A stretch of 64,000 bases of DNA. Source: an uncultured Bacteriovoracaceae bacterium (GTDB lineage Bacteria > Bdellovibrionota > Bacteriovoracia > Bacteriovoracales > Bacteriovoracaceae). Shown here in pieces: positions 28,088 to 37,490 of the stretch; position 1 is the stretch's first letter; every line of letters begins with the position of its first letter. The DNA lies in the NCBI GenBank assembly GCA_938017795.1, contig CALIJZ010000051.1:1-64000 (forward strand). Direction: 5' to 3'. A program made the translations under genes and the position numbers. Below the pieces are notes generated by a model, which was given only the letters and a program-made list of their open reading frames with translations, was not told where the DNA came from and made no database searches.

Positions 28088-29563
28088 TTAATTCATCAAA
28101 TAGTCAGATACAGTTCTAACCATTAAGCCAGAGGCTCCCGTATTTGGACAATATGGAAGATGAGTTTGAGCACCACAGACTCCTGCTATATCTAAGTGAG
28201 CCCAAGAAATATCATTTTTAATAAAGTTTTCTAGAAATGCTGCAGCAGTAGCTGTTCCGGCCATTCGGGCTTTACCGATATTTTTCAGATCTGCAATTTT
28301 AGATTTCATATGATTTCTATATTCATCAACAATTGGTAATTGCCATAAATACTCATCTACATTTTTAGAAGATTTTAAAATTGAATTTACTAATTTTTGA
28401 TCATTTCCTAAAATAGCACAAACTTCTGTTCCAAAAGCCACTAAGCATGCTCCTGTTAAAGTAGCGGCATCAATTATCGCATTTGGATTTAAATCACATG
28501 CATAATCGAGAGCGTCAGCAAGGATTAATCTTCCTTCTGCATCTGTATTAAGAATTTCAACAGTCTTTCCGTTTCTACCTTTTACAATAGAATCTGGCAT
28601 TGTTGCTTTTGAATTAACTGCATTATCAGTCATGGCCAATATACAAGTGATTTTATTTTTAGATTCTTGTAAGACTGCTGCTCTGAAAGCTCCATATAAT
28701 GTAGCAGATCCACCCATATCAAACTTCATACCCATCATTGAGCCACTAGGTTTAAGACTATAACCACCAGTATCAAAGGTAATTCCCTTTCCAACGAGAG
28801 CAATATGTTTTGTATTTTTGTTAGATTTCTTAGGAGTATAAGTTAAGTGTACAAGCCTTGGTTCATAGGCTGATCCAGCATTTACAGAAAGAAAAAGATT
28901 CATCTTTTCTTTTTTTATTTCAGACCTTTTTAAGATCTTAACCTTTACTCTCTTGCCTTTTAAATTTTTCTTTATATCTTTTTCAATAGAATCTGCGTAC
29001 ATTTCCGAATTTAAATTATTAGGAGACTCATTAACATAATCCCTACATATATTTACTGAGCTTGAAATAGACTTATTCTTTAAATTAAATTTATCAAATT
29101 TAACTTTGTTTACCTTCTTTGAGCTAAAAGCATAATGAATCTTTTTCTCAGTATTTTTAGATTTATATTTATTAAATGAATAATCACATAAATAGAGACA
29201 TTCTAAAAAAATATCGAGAGTTTTATCTGTTCCTAATTTCTTTGCGAAGCCATCAAAATCAATTTCAATGTTTTCACTTTTTATTGATTTAAAAACTTTT
29301 GCAATATTTCTTCTATATTTTTCCGAATCAACTTTTTTAGAGTCTCCTAAGCCAACAAGTAAATATCGATGACTTTGAGTATTTATATATAAACTTTCAC
29401 CAAATTTTGCTTTAAAATTGTTTAAAAAATCTAAAGAGTTTAGTTCCTTACTTGCAGCTTTGTCTGAAGTTTCAATTTGTATTTTCTTTCCTGAAGCGTA
29501 TGCAGCGACAAGTAAAAGATCTGGTTGAAATGATTGAGATTTAATTGTTAAAGATACTTTCAT
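28088..29563 (-). CDS. pepA: Cytosol (leucyl) aminopeptidase, M17 family
   Basis: Two-metal aminopeptidase, 491 residues. The metal-binding signature NTDAEGRLILADAL and the upstream GKGITFDTGGYSLKPS are intact. The C-terminal segment GARMAGTATAAAFLENF...WAHLDIAG is typical. GGGAG ribosome site. Likely helps digest peptides, relevant to a predatory or protein-degrading lifestyle. Followed by trmL. Confidence 0.95.
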   Translation of the reverse strand: MKVSLTIKSQSFQPDLLLVAAYASGKKIQIETSDKAASKELNSLDFLNNFKAKFGESLYINTQSHRYLLVGLGDSKKVDSEKYRRNIAKVFKSIKSENIEIDFDGFAKKLGTDKTLDIFLECLYLCDYSFNKYKSKNTEKKIHYAFSSKKVNKVKFDKFNLKNKSISSSVNICRDYVNESPNNLNSEMYADSIEKDIKKNLKGKRVKVKILKRSEIKKEKMNLFLSVNAGSAYEPRLVHLTYTPKKSNKNTKHIALVGKGITFDTGGYSLKPSGSMMGMKFDMGGSATLYGAFRAAVLQESKNKITCILAMTDNAVNSKATMPDSIVKGRNGKTVEILNTDAEGRLILADALDYACDLNPNAIIDAATLTGACLVAFGTEVCAILGNDQKLVNSILKSSKNVDEYLWQLPIVDEYRNHMKSKIADLKNIGKARMAGTATAAAFLENFIKNDISWAHLDIAGVCGAQTHLPYCPNTGASGLMVRTVSDYLMN

Positions 29564-29604
29564 ATAGGCTCCCTGTTATAGAAGCCTATATTAACTATTC
29601 TTAA

Positions 29605-30717
29605 TCAATTTAGCCACTTTGACTTAAAATTTAAATAAAGACTCATCAAAATCATGACTGATAGCGGAATATAAAATGCTGCAAGCTCAGGAATTTGTCC
29701 ACTTTTTGCAACTCCTGAAAGTCCAAAAAAAGAAATATAATATACTGCTAAGAATCCAAAGGAGCGTAAAACTATATTCGTTTTATGACTTCTCATTTCA
29801 GACATACCTAAAAAAAATCCTATTAAAGGTAAAAACAAACACATTAAAGGTGTTAAAATTCTTTGATAATACTCCAAAGATAGACTTCTTGCTTCTTTCA
29901 CCTTTTTATTCTTTCTATATTTAGTACGTAACTTAAGTAAATCTTCGGAAGATAAAGTACCAGCGTTATCTACATTTACTTTTCTCGAACCAGTTGGTTC
30001 TGGCTCATAATTATATCTACTAAATTTAACTTTCTTAATAATGTTTTCTTCTTTGATAAAATCTAAGATCACTCCATCGAAAAAGTCCATAGACATACTA
30101 TCTTTAGTTGCTCCTAGACCTTCTTTGAATTTAACAATTGCCTTTTTAGCCGATACAATTTTTTGGTTTTTATCTTCTGTCATTTTGAAAAAAATATTTT
30201 CCAAGACAGAATTTTCTTTATCATATTTATCTACAAATAAGACAAGGTTAGAAATTTCTGTAAAGAACTCTTTTTCTTTCAGTCTACTCTTAAAAGCCGT
30301 TTCTATTAGATAATACTTTTCTTGTCTGAAGGCCCTCTTAGATGATGGTATTGTTTCTTTTTGCAAATAATACATCCATACCGACATAATTGAAGTGAAA
30401 ATAAAAATTGGTAAATATATTCTGAAGTTTGAAATTCCGGATGCTTTCAAAATTGTAAACTCTGAGGATTTACATAGCTTATTAATCGCATAAATCACGC
30501 CTACAACTAAAGCTATCGGTACAGCTAGAGGCACAACAACCCAAATTAATCTAAAAATAAACTTCAGTACAAAAAAGATATCTTTGTCTTGTACAAACAA
30601 GACATCAATGATCTTAATTAAGTCAAAAGTCATTAAAAATGAAATCAGAAAAAACATAGTTACAAAACTGACGACAACTGCATCAGCAAAAATATATCTA
30701 TCTAACTTCCTAATCAT
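29605..30717 (-). CDS. LptF/LptG-family lipopolysaccharide export permease
   Basis: Inner-membrane subunit of the LptB2FG lipopolysaccharide extractor. 370 residues with the YjgP/YjgQ plan: transmembrane helices about 10-110, a periplasmic jellyroll of about 160 residues, then three transmembrane helices after RILTPLMCLFLPLIGFFLGM. The N-terminus IRKLDRYIFADAVVVSFVTMFF is characteristic. Whether F or G cannot be decided. It starts 3 nt after the mtgA stop, with GGGAG inside mtgA. Confidence 0.88.
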   Translation of the reverse strand: MIRKLDRYIFADAVVVSFVTMFFLISFLMTFDLIKIIDVLFVQDKDIFFVLKFIFRLIWVVVPLAVPIALVVGVIYAINKLCKSSEFTILKASGISNFRIYLPIFIFTSIMSVWMYYLQKETIPSSKRAFRQEKYYLIETAFKSRLKEKEFFTEISNLVLFVDKYDKENSVLENIFFKMTEDKNQKIVSAKKAIVKFKEGLGATKDSMSMDFFDGVILDFIKEENIIKKVKFSRYNYEPEPTGSRKVNVDNAGTLSSEDLLKLRTKYRKNKKVKEARSLSLEYYQRILTPLMCLFLPLIGFFLGMSEMRSHKTNIVLRSFGFLAVYYISFFGLSGVAKSGQIPELAAFYIPLSVMILMSLYLNFKSKWLN

Positions 30718-30720
30718 TTT

Positions 30721-31443
30721 TCATAACTCCCAAGCAAAACGATCGAGTTTAATCATTTCATACTCTTGCTCTGTAATCAATCGAGCTATTACTAGCTTGC
30801 CCAAGATCTTATCAATTTGAGTCTGAGCATACTCTGTTAATGACTTTTGTCGAAATGATTGAGAATACCTGATCGGACTTGGTAAAAGCATTGCTAAAAA
30901 AGCTGCTTGTCTATAGTTAAGATTATTTGAAGAAGTTGAGAAATATAAATCACTTCCCATTTGTACTCCATATATTCTTTCTCCTAATTCAATTAGATTT
31001 AAATACATTTCTAGTATTCTTTTTTTGGATAAAAAGAGTTCCAAAGTAAGTGTTAATAGAAATTCATTATATTTCCTAAAGAAAGATCTTTGATTGCTTA
31101 AGAAAATATTTTTAATCACTTGTTGAGTAATTGTGCTTGCTCCTCTTAACTTCTTTTTATTAATCAGCCTATCAACAAGTGCTTCTTTGATCTGTAATAA
31201 ATCAATTCCATAATGATCATAAAAGGCCCAATCTTCGCTAATTCGAATTGTATCTTGAACTTTTTGACCAACTTGGTCTAGCTTTATCCAATTCTGCGGA
31301 GCTTCATCAATGAAAACAACTCCTTCTTTAGAGTTTATAAAATATGAATTATAGTTTTTATAAAATCCACTTAATAAAATTAAACTTATATAGTGAACAA
31401 AGAGCAACAAAAAGATCGTTTTAAATATTTTTAGAATATTCAT
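30721..31443 (-). CDS. mtgA: Monofunctional peptidoglycan glycosyltransferase
   Basis: GT51-family enzyme that polymerises lipid II. One membrane anchor (about 7-25). Catalytic SEDWAFYDHYGID (Glu) and KLRGASTITQQVIKNIF are the signature motifs, and LNLIELGERIYGVQ the third. About 240 residues from ATG 31443; an in-frame ATG at 31482 lies inside the upstream gene and would break the anchor layout. 23-bp overlap with the upstream gene. Confidence 0.93.
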   Translation of the reverse strand: MNILKIFKTIFLLLFVHYISLILLSGFYKNYNSYFINSKEGVVFIDEAPQNWIKLDQVGQKVQDTIRISEDWAFYDHYGIDLLQIKEALVDRLINKKKLRGASTITQQVIKNIFLSNQRSFFRKYNEFLLTLTLELFLSKKRILEMYLNLIELGERIYGVQMGSDLYFSTSSNNLNYRQAAFLAMLLPSPIRYSQSFRQKSLTEYAQTQIDKILGKLVIARLITEQEYEMIKLDRFAWEL

Positions 31444-32497
31444 AAGACTTGAAAGCATTGCTAATGATAGAAGATCTTTCAACTAAATTTAATGATTGGG
31501 TACCAATAAACTCGGGAAGGTTTTCAAACTTCTCACGAGACTCAACATTCTCAACTCTAGATAATAAATTTGGAAAATAATTAATTTCTTCCATTTTAAT
31601 TGATTGAACAAAACCAGGAAATAATTTATTCAACTTTCTTTTCATCTTTTTTATTTTCTCACCTAGTTCATGCTCATCAGCATCTCTATTATGAATAACT
31701 ATACTTGCAGTCATTTCTTGTTTTCCAGAGTCCTTATCAGGTCTATTGAAATCAAGAATATAATGTCCTCGATCATACGTTTGGCTTTGGGGTATAAAAA
31801 GAGTTCTAGAAGTTTCATGCAGACATTTATTGAACTCAAAGTATACGCTCAATAAGGAATTCTCTTGAACGCTTAAAAGGAATTCAAGCTCTTGTTTGTT
31901 TATATTCTCTCTAGATGGAACATCTAGAAGATCATAATATTCTTTTCTACTTCGTCCCCAGTACAAGTTTTTAGCTAAGACTTTTGATTCGTCAGAGAGG
32001 TGTAATTCCCAATTAATTCCTTCTTTCTTGATTGATACAATCTCCAAATCAAATGAGTCTTGCTCTTTAATTTCCAAGCCAGTATTAAAGCTAACCATGA
32101 AAGGCTTATCAATGAAGAAAGATTCAAAATCAAGTAATTTATGGGGTTTAGCTCGCCCTTTAAAAGATCTATAATCTTGATCTTTATAAAACAAAGGTTC
32201 ATCTTCAAGCATTTTGGCTGATATATCTGGGAAAGACTTTTTTAAATCTTCAAGAGCTTTATCAGAGCGAACTAATAAGTGATGCTTTTCAAAGTTTCTT
32301 ATTGCCCTTGCAGGGTTAGATGAAGACTTTGCAATGGTAATATAACTTTCTCCAAATTTCTTTTTTAATTGTTCACCAACTAAGTGAGTTGAAATATCTG
32401 AAGGAATTAGAACACATTCTTTTTCTATGATTTTATCAAACTCTTGAATGCCTTTTTTTTTCTTTAAATGTAAAAGTCTATTTGAACTCATTTCCAT
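31421..32497 (-). CDS. Uncharacterised 358-residue protein
   Basis: No signal peptide or membrane helix; predicted cytoplasmic. The sequence is charged, with a conserved-looking middle (GRAKPHKLLDFESFF) and a repeated dinucleotide-free alpha/beta pattern. I recognise no family; it may be lineage specific. It lies 2 nt after the MltD-like gene and overlaps mtgA by 23 bp, so it is embedded in a wall and LPS operon. Confidence 0.6.
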   Translation of the reverse strand: MEMSSNRLLHLKKKKGIQEFDKIIEKECVLIPSDISTHLVGEQLKKKFGESYITIAKSSSNPARAIRNFEKHHLLVRSDKALEDLKKSFPDISAKMLEDEPLFYKDQDYRSFKGRAKPHKLLDFESFFIDKPFMVSFNTGLEIKEQDSFDLEIVSIKKEGINWELHLSDESKVLAKNLYWGRSRKEYYDLLDVPSRENINKQELEFLLSVQENSLLSVYFEFNKCLHETSRTLFIPQSQTYDRGHYILDFNRPDKDSGKQEMTASIVIHNRDADEHELGEKIKKMKRKLNKLFPGFVQSIKMEEINYFPNLLSRVENVESREKFENLPEFIGTQSLNLVERSSIISNAFKSYEYSKNI

Positions 32498-32499
32498 AC

Positions 32500-34062
32500 C
32501 TATCTAATAATAATTTTTTGACCTGGGTAAACTCTACCTTTTTTAATCCTAGATAAATTACTTTTTATAATAGTATGAATAGATGTACCTGTTTTCCTAG
32601 CAATCACCCACAAGTTATCACCTTTTTTAACTGTATAAAACGATGAAGGGTTAGATATTTTTTCACCTTTTTTGATGGCCATTTGAATTTGTTTTCTCAT
32701 AGACATCTGATTTTTTCTTCTCTTTCCTCGTCGTCTTTTCTTAAAATATAAATCTTTATACAAACTGCCAAATCTATTATGAGAACTCTTAAATGGAAGC
32801 TTTACAACTTCACCCTTATAAAAGGTTTTTGATTCTCTTACTCCATTTAGATTAGCTAAAACCTTTTTAGGAACTTTATATTTTGAAGAGAGCCAATTTA
32901 TAGAAGCTGATTTTTTTATATCTAAAGTTTTAAAATCTGTAGCATTAAAACTAGCTTGAGAGCAGCACGTTTCGAAGTCACTCTTTAACCCAACCGGGAG
33001 TCTTAGAGGGTAATTTTCTCTCCATGAGGGAGTTTGCCATCTTAATAGTTCAGGATTCCATGTTTTCAATTCCTCAAATTCCATATTTAAAGCATCAGAT
33101 AGTTGATAGATATCTGAATTAGATGCGACCTCTACAACTTCATATTCTAATTCTTTTTGAAATGAAATCTCTCTTTCAAAACCAAATGATCTTAGATTTT
33201 TCCCCATAATTGCAAGGGCCATAATTTTAGGAACATAATCTTTTGTTTCTTGTCTTAAGTATCTTCCATTTCTGATTTGCCAAAAATCTGAACCATATTT
33301 TTTTATTGCTCTTTTTACTTTACCTTCTCCGGCATTATATCCAGCCATTGCTAATGGCCAATCACCAAATAAGTTATGAAGGTCTCTTAAATATTTTGAA
33401 GCTGCGAGACTAGATTTTATTGGATCCATTCTTTCGTCAACATACCAACCCACATGTAATCCATAGCGAGTTCCAGTAGCTTTAATAAACTGCCAGGGAC
33501 CAACTGCAGCAGCCCAAGAGCGAACTCCATTTTGAAAACCAGATTCAGCAAAAGCTAAGTAAATTAAATCTCTAGGCATATTATTTTCATGAAGGATATC
33601 ACTTAAAATGGGTGCATAACGTCCTGCTCTTTCTGCAGCTCTTTTAAACCAACCTTTCCCCTTACCTTGAAAATAACTAATCCATTTTCTTACATGCTTA
33701 TTATAAACAACTGGTATATCAAAAGCGATATTTTCAAGGCCAAGCTCTTCAGCATTTTCAAGAACATATGTCTGTCCGTTAGAAAAGTTTGGACTAGAAG
33801 CCGAACTACCAATAATACATCCAGAACATTCTGGTAAATGAAAATTTTGATTTCCAGTTTCTAATCTTTCTTTATGGTTTTGTTCAGGGTTTGAATTAGT
33901 AATTGAAATCGGTTGAGTTACTGGTTTTCTACTTTTTAAAAACTTTTCTTCCTCTTGATAGAGTTTATCTTTAAAGTTTAATTGATTAGCATAATCACTG
34001 GTGGCTTTTTCTCCTACCGCACAGGAGAGGAGTAATATACAAAGTAGAGCTCGAATCATCAT
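32500..34062 (-). CDS. mltD: MltD-like membrane-bound lytic transglycosylase with LysM
   Basis: Lipoprotein (lipobox LLLSC near 14) that cleaves glycan strands. The SLT domain (about 150-280) has catalytic AFAESGF, then SWAAAVGPWQFIKATG, YGLHVG...DERMDP and AGYNAGEG. A C-terminal LysM (FYTVKKGDNLWVIARKTG) binds wall glycan. A looser LysM-like segment precedes it. 520 residues, typical of MltD. First gene of the leftward MltD-unknown-mtgA-lptF/G-pepA-trmL run; AAGG ribosome site. Confidence 0.92.
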   Translation of the reverse strand: MMIRALLCILLLSCAVGEKATSDYANQLNFKDKLYQEEEKFLKSRKPVTQPISITNSNPEQNHKERLETGNQNFHLPECSGCIIGSSASSPNFSNGQTYVLENAEELGLENIAFDIPVVYNKHVRKWISYFQGKGKGWFKRAAERAGRYAPILSDILHENNMPRDLIYLAFAESGFQNGVRSWAAAVGPWQFIKATGTRYGLHVGWYVDERMDPIKSSLAASKYLRDLHNLFGDWPLAMAGYNAGEGKVKRAIKKYGSDFWQIRNGRYLRQETKDYVPKIMALAIMGKNLRSFGFEREISFQKELEYEVVEVASNSDIYQLSDALNMEFEELKTWNPELLRWQTPSWRENYPLRLPVGLKSDFETCCSQASFNATDFKTLDIKKSASINWLSSKYKVPKKVLANLNGVRESKTFYKGEVVKLPFKSSHNRFGSLYKDLYFKKRRRGKRRKNQMSMRKQIQMAIKKGEKISNPSSFYTVKKGDNLWVIARKTGTSIHTIIKSNLSRIKKGRVYPGQKIIIR

Positions 34063-34221
34063 GATAACGCCTTAAAGTTAAAATTTATCTGTCCCTAAAT
34101 CATATAGTGATCGATTTATTTATGAAATGAGAATCTCGGTATACTTACAAAATTCTTGCAATTAAAAAAAATTAAAACTAACAACAATTAACGCGGCACG
34201 AGAGTGATATTTCCTTACAAT

Positions 34222-34259
34222 ATTCTGAAAACAGAATGTTTTGATTCTTTTTTCAGAAT
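34222..34259 (+). promoter_or_regulatory. Two tandem 16-bp palindromes upstream of an NtrC-family gene
   Basis: ATTCTGAAAACAGAAT (34222-34237, perfect palindrome) and ATTCTTTTTTCAGAAT (34244-34259) share the form ATTCT-N6-AGAAT. They are 22 bp centre to centre, about two helical turns. The second overlaps a possible promoter (TTGATT 34241-34246, 18-bp spacer, TACTAA 34265-34270). They look like operators, probably for the regulator encoded just downstream. Confidence 0.55.
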
Positions 34260-34279
34260 ATTTGTACTAAATAGAGTCT

Positions 34280-35626
34280 GTGTACAAGAACCAATCAATT
34301 TCAATTTTATTAGTAGAAGATGATAAATACTTTTCATTCGAATTAGGTAAGGTTATTTCTCGGTTTGGTAATTTTGATTTATGTTCTAGCTCTACTCAAG
34401 CTGAAGCACTCTTGGATCAAAACAACTATGATTTAGCTATCATTGATATAAACTTAAACTCTTCACCTATGCCAACGGGCCTTAGAGTTTTAAAGAAAGC
34501 AAGCTCTAAAAATATCTACTCAATTGTATTAAGTAATAATGAAGACGATGAAATTACAAAAAAAGCCTACGAATTAGGATGTGATCACTTCCTGCGAAAA
34601 TCTTCCTTTAGAGACTCTTTAGAGAAATATCTGGAAAGCTTTATAAGAGTTCAGAAAAGAATCAATTGGAATGAATACTTCTCTCAAAAATTTATTACAA
34701 AAAACCTAGCACTAATTCAAAGTATTCAAAATTTAGCTGAAATGAACCTGCAAAATAACGCAATTTTATTATTTGGGGCCACTGGAACTGGAAAGACCCA
34801 TCTTGCTAAGCTCATACATGAGCTAAATTATGATAATAAAAACTTCTTTCATTTTAATTGCAGTGAAGTCCCAGAAACGCTGATCGAATCAGAGCTCTTT
34901 GGCTATCATCAAGGAGCATTTACAGGTGCTAAGAAAACTAAAAAAGGGCTCTTGGAACTTGCTGATAATGGAACTCTCTTTCTTGATGAAATTGCCACAA
35001 TGCCAATATACACCCAACAAAAACTCTTAAAAGTTCTAGAGGAAAAGGAATTTACCCCTATAGGATCAACTAAGCCGATTAAGGTTAATTTCACATTAAT
35101 AAGTGCGACATGTGAAAAACTGCATCAAAAAATTAAAAATGGTGCTTTCCGAGAAGATTTATACTACCGAATTAATGGATTTGAGATAACAATTCCTCCA
35201 TTAAAATCAAGAGCTGAGGATATTGAGTTACAACTTTATCATTTTCTTTCAAAAACATCTCGAAAATTTTTCTTAGAGGATGAAGTCGTTCAATCACTTC
35301 TTAATTATTCCTGGCCTGGTAATACTAGAGAGTTAAAAAAGCTAATAGATAATCTCTCTCTTGCTAAAGAAGGTATTATTTCTAATTCTCACCCTTTAAT
35401 TACCCAACTTAAAATTGAGAAAAATAACTCCAATACCCTTCTGACTAGAAATCAATTAAGTTTTATTAGTCAATTCGGACTTAAACCTTTTATTCACAAA
35501 GTTGAAAAAGAAGCAGTTCTTAATGCGTATGAGCAATGGGACGGAAAAATCACAGACGTGATTAAAGCTCTTCAAATCTCAAACTCTTCTTTTTATAGAA
35601 TTTCAAATAACGATACGCAACACTAG
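34280..35626 (+). CDS. NtrC-family sigma-54-dependent response regulator
   Basis: 448 residues with receiver (about 6-125; E13/D14/D15, phospho-acceptor D56, K107 followed by Ser instead of the usual Pro), AAA+ (about 140-370; Walker A GATGTGKT 166-173, GAFTGA 212-217, Walker B LFLDEIA) and a short Fis-like HTH (KITDVIKALQISNSSFYR). All parts needed for sigma-54 activation are present. GTG start without a clear ribosome site. A strong sigma-54 promoter begins 3 bp after its stop, making the downstream pair its obvious target. Confidence 0.9.
   Translation: MYKNQSISILLVEDDKYFSFELGKVISRFGNFDLCSSSTQAEALLDQNNYDLAIIDINLNSSPMPTGLRVLKKASSKNIYSIVLSNNEDDEITKKAYELGCDHFLRKSSFRDSLEKYLESFIRVQKRINWNEYFSQKFITKNLALIQSIQNLAEMNLQNNAILLFGATGTGKTHLAKLIHELNYDNKNFFHFNCSEVPETLIESELFGYHQGAFTGAKKTKKGLLELADNGTLFLDEIATMPIYTQQKLLKVLEEKEFTPIGSTKPIKVNFTLISATCEKLHQKIKNGAFREDLYYRINGFEITIPPLKSRAEDIELQLYHFLSKTSRKFFLEDEVVQSLLNYSWPGNTRELKKLIDNLSLAKEGIISNSHPLITQLKIEKNNSNTLLTRNQLSFISQFGLKPFIHKVEKEAVLNAYEQWDGKITDVIKALQISNSSFYRISNNDTQH
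35587..35600 (+). promoter_or_regulatory. Possible third copy of the TTCT-N6-AGAA site
   Basis: TTCT-TTTTAT-AGAA inside the 3' end of the regulator gene, about 30 bp upstream of the sigma-54 -24 element. It has the same core and spacing as the two palindromes at 34222-34259. An 8-base core is expected a few times by chance in DNA this AT-rich, so this is weak alone. Confidence 0.35.
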
Positions 35627-35628
35627 AC

Positions 35629-35644
35629 TGGCACGAGTCTTGCT
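35629..35644 (+). promoter_or_regulatory. Sigma-54 (-24/-12) promoter
   Basis: TGGCACG-AGTC-TTGCT matches the sigma-54 consensus TGGCACG-N4-TTGC(A/T) at every fixed position, with GG and GC the required 10 bases apart. Predicted start near 35655, about 25 nt before the ATG at 35681. Confidence 0.9.
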
Positions 35645-35680
35645 TAATACTTATTTAAGAAATTATATAAGGAGCAACCA

Positions 35681-36007
35681 ATGCAGCAATCTCTATTACA
35701 GAAACAAATTTTAAATGAATATAAAACTGTTTTTCCCAACCAAACAATTAAAGAAGTCGCAATAACAACTAAGATTCATCCTTCTAGAGTTTTTAGGCTA
35801 CTTAATGGTTATGAAATGAAAATCTCTGAATATGAAAAGATTGATAAAATTTTGAGGCAAAATAATGCAACAAATAATTATGAGGAGTTTTTCAAACTCA
35901 CTGATCTTTGCTTTAAAAAATTAAATACAACAAAAATCAATACTTTAATCGATGAAATGAACTTTCAGTTAGAGTGCAAAACTCAAATGAAGGGGAGAAT
36001 TTCATGA
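35681..36007 (+). CDS. Small HTH protein, like the N-terminal half of a TIGR02147/DUF4423 regulator
   Basis: 108 residues. The segment TIKEVAITTKIHPSRVFRLLNGYEMKISEYEKI (about 25-57) reads as a Cro/CI-like HTH, and YEEFFKLTDLCFKKL resembles what follows the HTH in TIGR02147/DUF4423 proteins, a paralogous family abundant in Bdellovibrionota and Fibrobacteres. The protein stops where such regulators would continue. AAGGAG 6 nt before ATG. Overlaps the next gene as ATGA. Driven by the sigma-54 promoter. Confidence 0.7.
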   Translation: MQQSLLQKQILNEYKTVFPNQTIKEVAITTKIHPSRVFRLLNGYEMKISEYEKIDKILRQNNATNNYEEFFKLTDLCFKKLNTTKINTLIDEMNFQLECKTQMKGRIS

Positions 36008-36477
36008 ACCTGACACCAATTCATAGATACATTATTGAAAGCCTAAATAGTTCGAGCAAAAACTTCGAGGAACTCCTAATAGACTTAAAACTTGAAACAA
36101 ACTATTTAAAAGAGACTTTAGTGAAGCTAATTTCTATCGATCTTTTAATCTATAAGGACAATAAATATTCAATTAAAGCATCAAATATAAATATAATTAA
36201 AAAGTTATTAACTCATAAAAAATCTAAGAACTATGAGATTAAGTCAATACTTGACAGTGCAAGGGAGCGATTCATAAATACTAATGACAGCTTAAATATT
36301 TCTAAGGTGTATTTAAGTAAAGATGATCTTGAAATGACAGAATCATTATTTAACCAGCTTCAATCTTTTCTTTCAAAGAGAACAACAAGCTCAAAAACAA
36401 AAAATATTAATTCAAAATATATATTCTACTGGGGAAATCAAACTTACTCAGATGTTTTAAAATTTCTTAATTCTTAG
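36004..36477 (+). CDS. Protein like the C-terminal half of a TIGR02147/DUF4423 regulator
   Basis: 157 residues. It begins with a winged-helix-like region (LTPIHRYIIESLNSSSKNFEEL...LLIYKDNKYSI). The last 60 residues (ISKVYLSKDDLEMTESLFNQLQSFL...) match the C-terminal pattern of TIGR02147 proteins, in which a 'vskedleei' helix precedes the end. ATG at 36004 has AGGGGAG upstream and overlaps the preceding stop, so the pair is coupled. I infer a split regulator acting as a heteromer. 11-bp 3' overlap with psd. Confidence 0.6.
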   Translation: MNLTPIHRYIIESLNSSSKNFEELLIDLKLETNYLKETLVKLISIDLLIYKDNKYSIKASNINIIKKLLTHKKSKNYEIKSILDSARERFINTNDSLNISKVYLSKDDLEMTESLFNQLQSFLSKRTTSSKTKNINSKYIFYWGNQTYSDVLKFLNS

Positions 36478-37384
36478 AACTCGCTATTTCTTGACCTAAA
36501 CGAACCAATACCTCGGTTCCCTCTAATGTATTGGTTCTAATATCCTCAGAAATTTCCCATTTACCCGGTTCACCAAAGACAATTACAGTAGAACCGCCAA
36601 ATAAAAAATATCCTTTCTCTTGCCCTCTTTTAAAAGCACTACTTTCATCATGGCTCTGAATAATCTTTCCAACACAAGTAGCTCCTACTTCTACAAAAGC
36701 AATCTTTCCAAAATTTTCAGTATCCAAAATGCTTACCCGTCTTTCATTGTCTTTCAATATCTTTGGCATCACTTTCAAGGCAAGAGGATTTACAGAATGT
36801 AGGGGGCCTCTTATAAAATATGATTTTAAATTATCTCCATTATCTGGATAATGGTATCTATGATAATCGACAGGGCAAAGCCTTGCTATTAAAGCAGGTC
36901 CACCTTTAAAAAATTTTGAAAACTCATCATCTTCTAAAACTGAAGCAGCATTCCAAAGGTTTCCTTTAACCGGAAATAATGTATCTTTGTTTAAACTATT
37001 ATATCCAAAGTATCGAGCTTCACAAAAAGCAGGCATTTGATTTTTTTCTTGAACAAATTCTCGAGATCCCTCAGTAAACTTTCTTATAAAGAACTCGTTA
37101 AAACTCTTGTATGAATTTTCTTTTTTATCAGTGTTGATTGATCCACCTCTATATTGATTCATTTCAATTTTAAATTTTTTTATAAATTCAGGAATCTTCT
37201 TAGCAGAAGCTTTTGAATCTTGAGTAAGTCCATATAAATATGAGATCACTTTTAAACTAATAATAAATGATAAAATTTTTCCAAAAGGATTTTCATAAAA
37301 AAAACGCACTGCCCCATCACCATAGATTTTTTCAATCTTATGCGCCTGCTCATATCTATCGAAGTATTTTATTTCTGCTGACAT
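36467..37384 (-). CDS. psd: Phosphatidylserine decarboxylase
   Basis: Inner-membrane enzyme forming phosphatidylethanolamine. Motifs: DYHRYHYPDNG (catalytic His), GPLHSVNPLAL, FVEVGATCVGKI, and FLFGGSTVIVF near 261, where self-cleavage before Ser makes the pyruvoyl group; the bacterial form is usually LGST, here GGST. 305 residues. No phosphatidylserine synthase gene is visible nearby. Confidence 0.95.
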   Translation of the reverse strand: MSAEIKYFDRYEQAHKIEKIYGDGAVRFFYENPFGKILSFIISLKVISYLYGLTQDSKASAKKIPEFIKKFKIEMNQYRGGSINTDKKENSYKSFNEFFIRKFTEGSREFVQEKNQMPAFCEARYFGYNSLNKDTLFPVKGNLWNAASVLEDDEFSKFFKGGPALIARLCPVDYHRYHYPDNGDNLKSYFIRGPLHSVNPLALKVMPKILKDNERRVSILDTENFGKIAFVEVGATCVGKIIQSHDESSAFKRGQEKGYFLFGGSTVIVFGEPGKWEISEDIRTNTLEGTEVLVRLGQEIASSKN

Positions 37385-37490
37385 GGCCTACCCCACTAAA
37401 TTAACATTGTTTTGACAAATACTTTACTGAAAGCATGTAGAAGTATTATTTTACAGTGTTAATCTAATCACGAATAAAGGAGAACAAAAA

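Noticed and set aside
34194-34209. CGGCACG resembling a sigma-54 -24 box upstream of the NtrC-type gene
   Set aside because: The -12 position reads TGAT instead of TTGC, so the invariant GC is missing.
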